This document shows, in pieces, positions 63,648 to 64,000 of a stretch of 64,000 nt of DNA. Source of the DNA: Hippopus hippopus (Eukaryota > Mollusca > Bivalvia > Cardiida > Cardiidae); NCBI GenBank assembly GCA_946811185.2, contig OX328105.1, positions 37,822,974-37,886,973 of the forward strand, written 5' to 3'. The stretch's first letter is position 1. Each line of letters begins with the position of its first letter. The notes beneath the pieces are model-generated. The model did no database searches. It worked only from the letters and a program-made list of their open reading frames with translations, and was not told where the DNA came from. A program made the translations under genes and the position numbers.

Positions 63648-63868
63648 TATGCATTGTATGTGACTTGGGATTCTGTACAGTGACGGTCTGTCACTTGGGT
63701 GTTAAATACTGTGTTCACATGGTATTTAAACAAATGGATGTTAATGAATATTTCATAATAACTATCAAAATAAAAAAAAAACTTGAAATACCTTGTGAAC
63801 ACAATTTTTAACACCAAAGTGACAGAATGTCACTGGACAGAATCCCAAGTCACATACAATGCATACGT
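63648..63868. mobile_element. Element L, 221-bp palindromic MITE
   Basis: Arms of about 85 bp: TATGCATTGTATGTGACTTG at the left, inverse at the right, around a short A-rich loop. It begins about 27 bp after the right end of the G element at 62751-63621. Confidence 0.75.
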
Positions 63869-63943
63869 CCAGTCCTACAGTGTGATATCTAAAGTATTTT
63901 CTTTATAGAAAACAGCCGAGTATAAAAGAATACAGTGCCCAAC

Positions 63944-64000
63944 CTAATCTCTTTACCTGGCAATAAAACTTTTGAGTCGTCTAAATTGATAGCATTCGCA
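63944..64000 (+). mobile_element. MITE-A left end, cut by window edge
   Basis: CTCTTTACCTGGCAATAAAA, TGAGTCGTCTAAATTGATAG. Confidence 0.55.

Overview
The window reads as nuclear DNA of a bivalve mollusc, probably a heterodont clam. The evidence is spliced genes with GT-AG introns and AATAAA signals, AT-rich intergenic DNA, and a receptor built from SRCR, C-type-lectin-like and WSC domains. Several dense families of short inverted-repeat transposons, tRNA-derived SINEs, a Penelope-like element and a Jockey/CR1-like LINE point the same way. The species assignment is inference.

Three spliced genes can be reconstructed, all on the minus strand. (1) A 13-coding-exon gene (25388 down to 864) gives a 701-residue type I receptor. 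Its order is signal peptide, group-A-like SRCR, a first C-type-lectin-like domain (CTLD) with a two-exon WSC domain inside it, a second CTLD, a Ser/Thr-rich stalk with a 22-nt microexon, one transmembrane helix and a tail with six tyrosines. All intron phases agree and the exon lengths sum to 2106 nt. (2) and (3) are two two-exon genes at 36645-35060 and 41969-40570, encoding small secreted proteins of 122 and 95 residues. Each exon carries one four-cysteine module, roughly C-x3-C...C-x-C...G-K. I do not recognise this family. The 41.9-kb gene has a 51-bp tandem array in which several copies repeat the 3' splice site of exon 2 in frame.

The rest is mostly mobile DNA. MITE-A (about 229 bp, TTAA target) and MITE-C/D (about 210 bp, TTAA target) carry perfect or near-perfect central hairpins. 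MITE-B (about 270 bp) and MITE-E (about 267 bp) have their own terminal repeats, and F, G, H, J, K and L are less frequent elements (all labels are mine). Many lie in the receptor introns, and one MITE-B lies directly after its stop codon. Larger relics are a Penelope-like GIY-YIG endonuclease with a hammerhead-like 3' motif (27.4-28.6 kb), LINE fragments (12.6-14.8 kb), a Tc1 DD34E transposase pseudogene (50.4-51.4 kb) and a PIF/Harbinger fragment (32.4-32.6 kb).

By region: 0-25.4 kb is the receptor gene with transposon-filled introns; 25.4-35 kb is transposon relics; 35-42 kb holds the two small secreted-protein genes; 42-64 kb is repeats plus stretches where I recognise nothing. Transposon ends are read by eye and may be off by about 10 bases.
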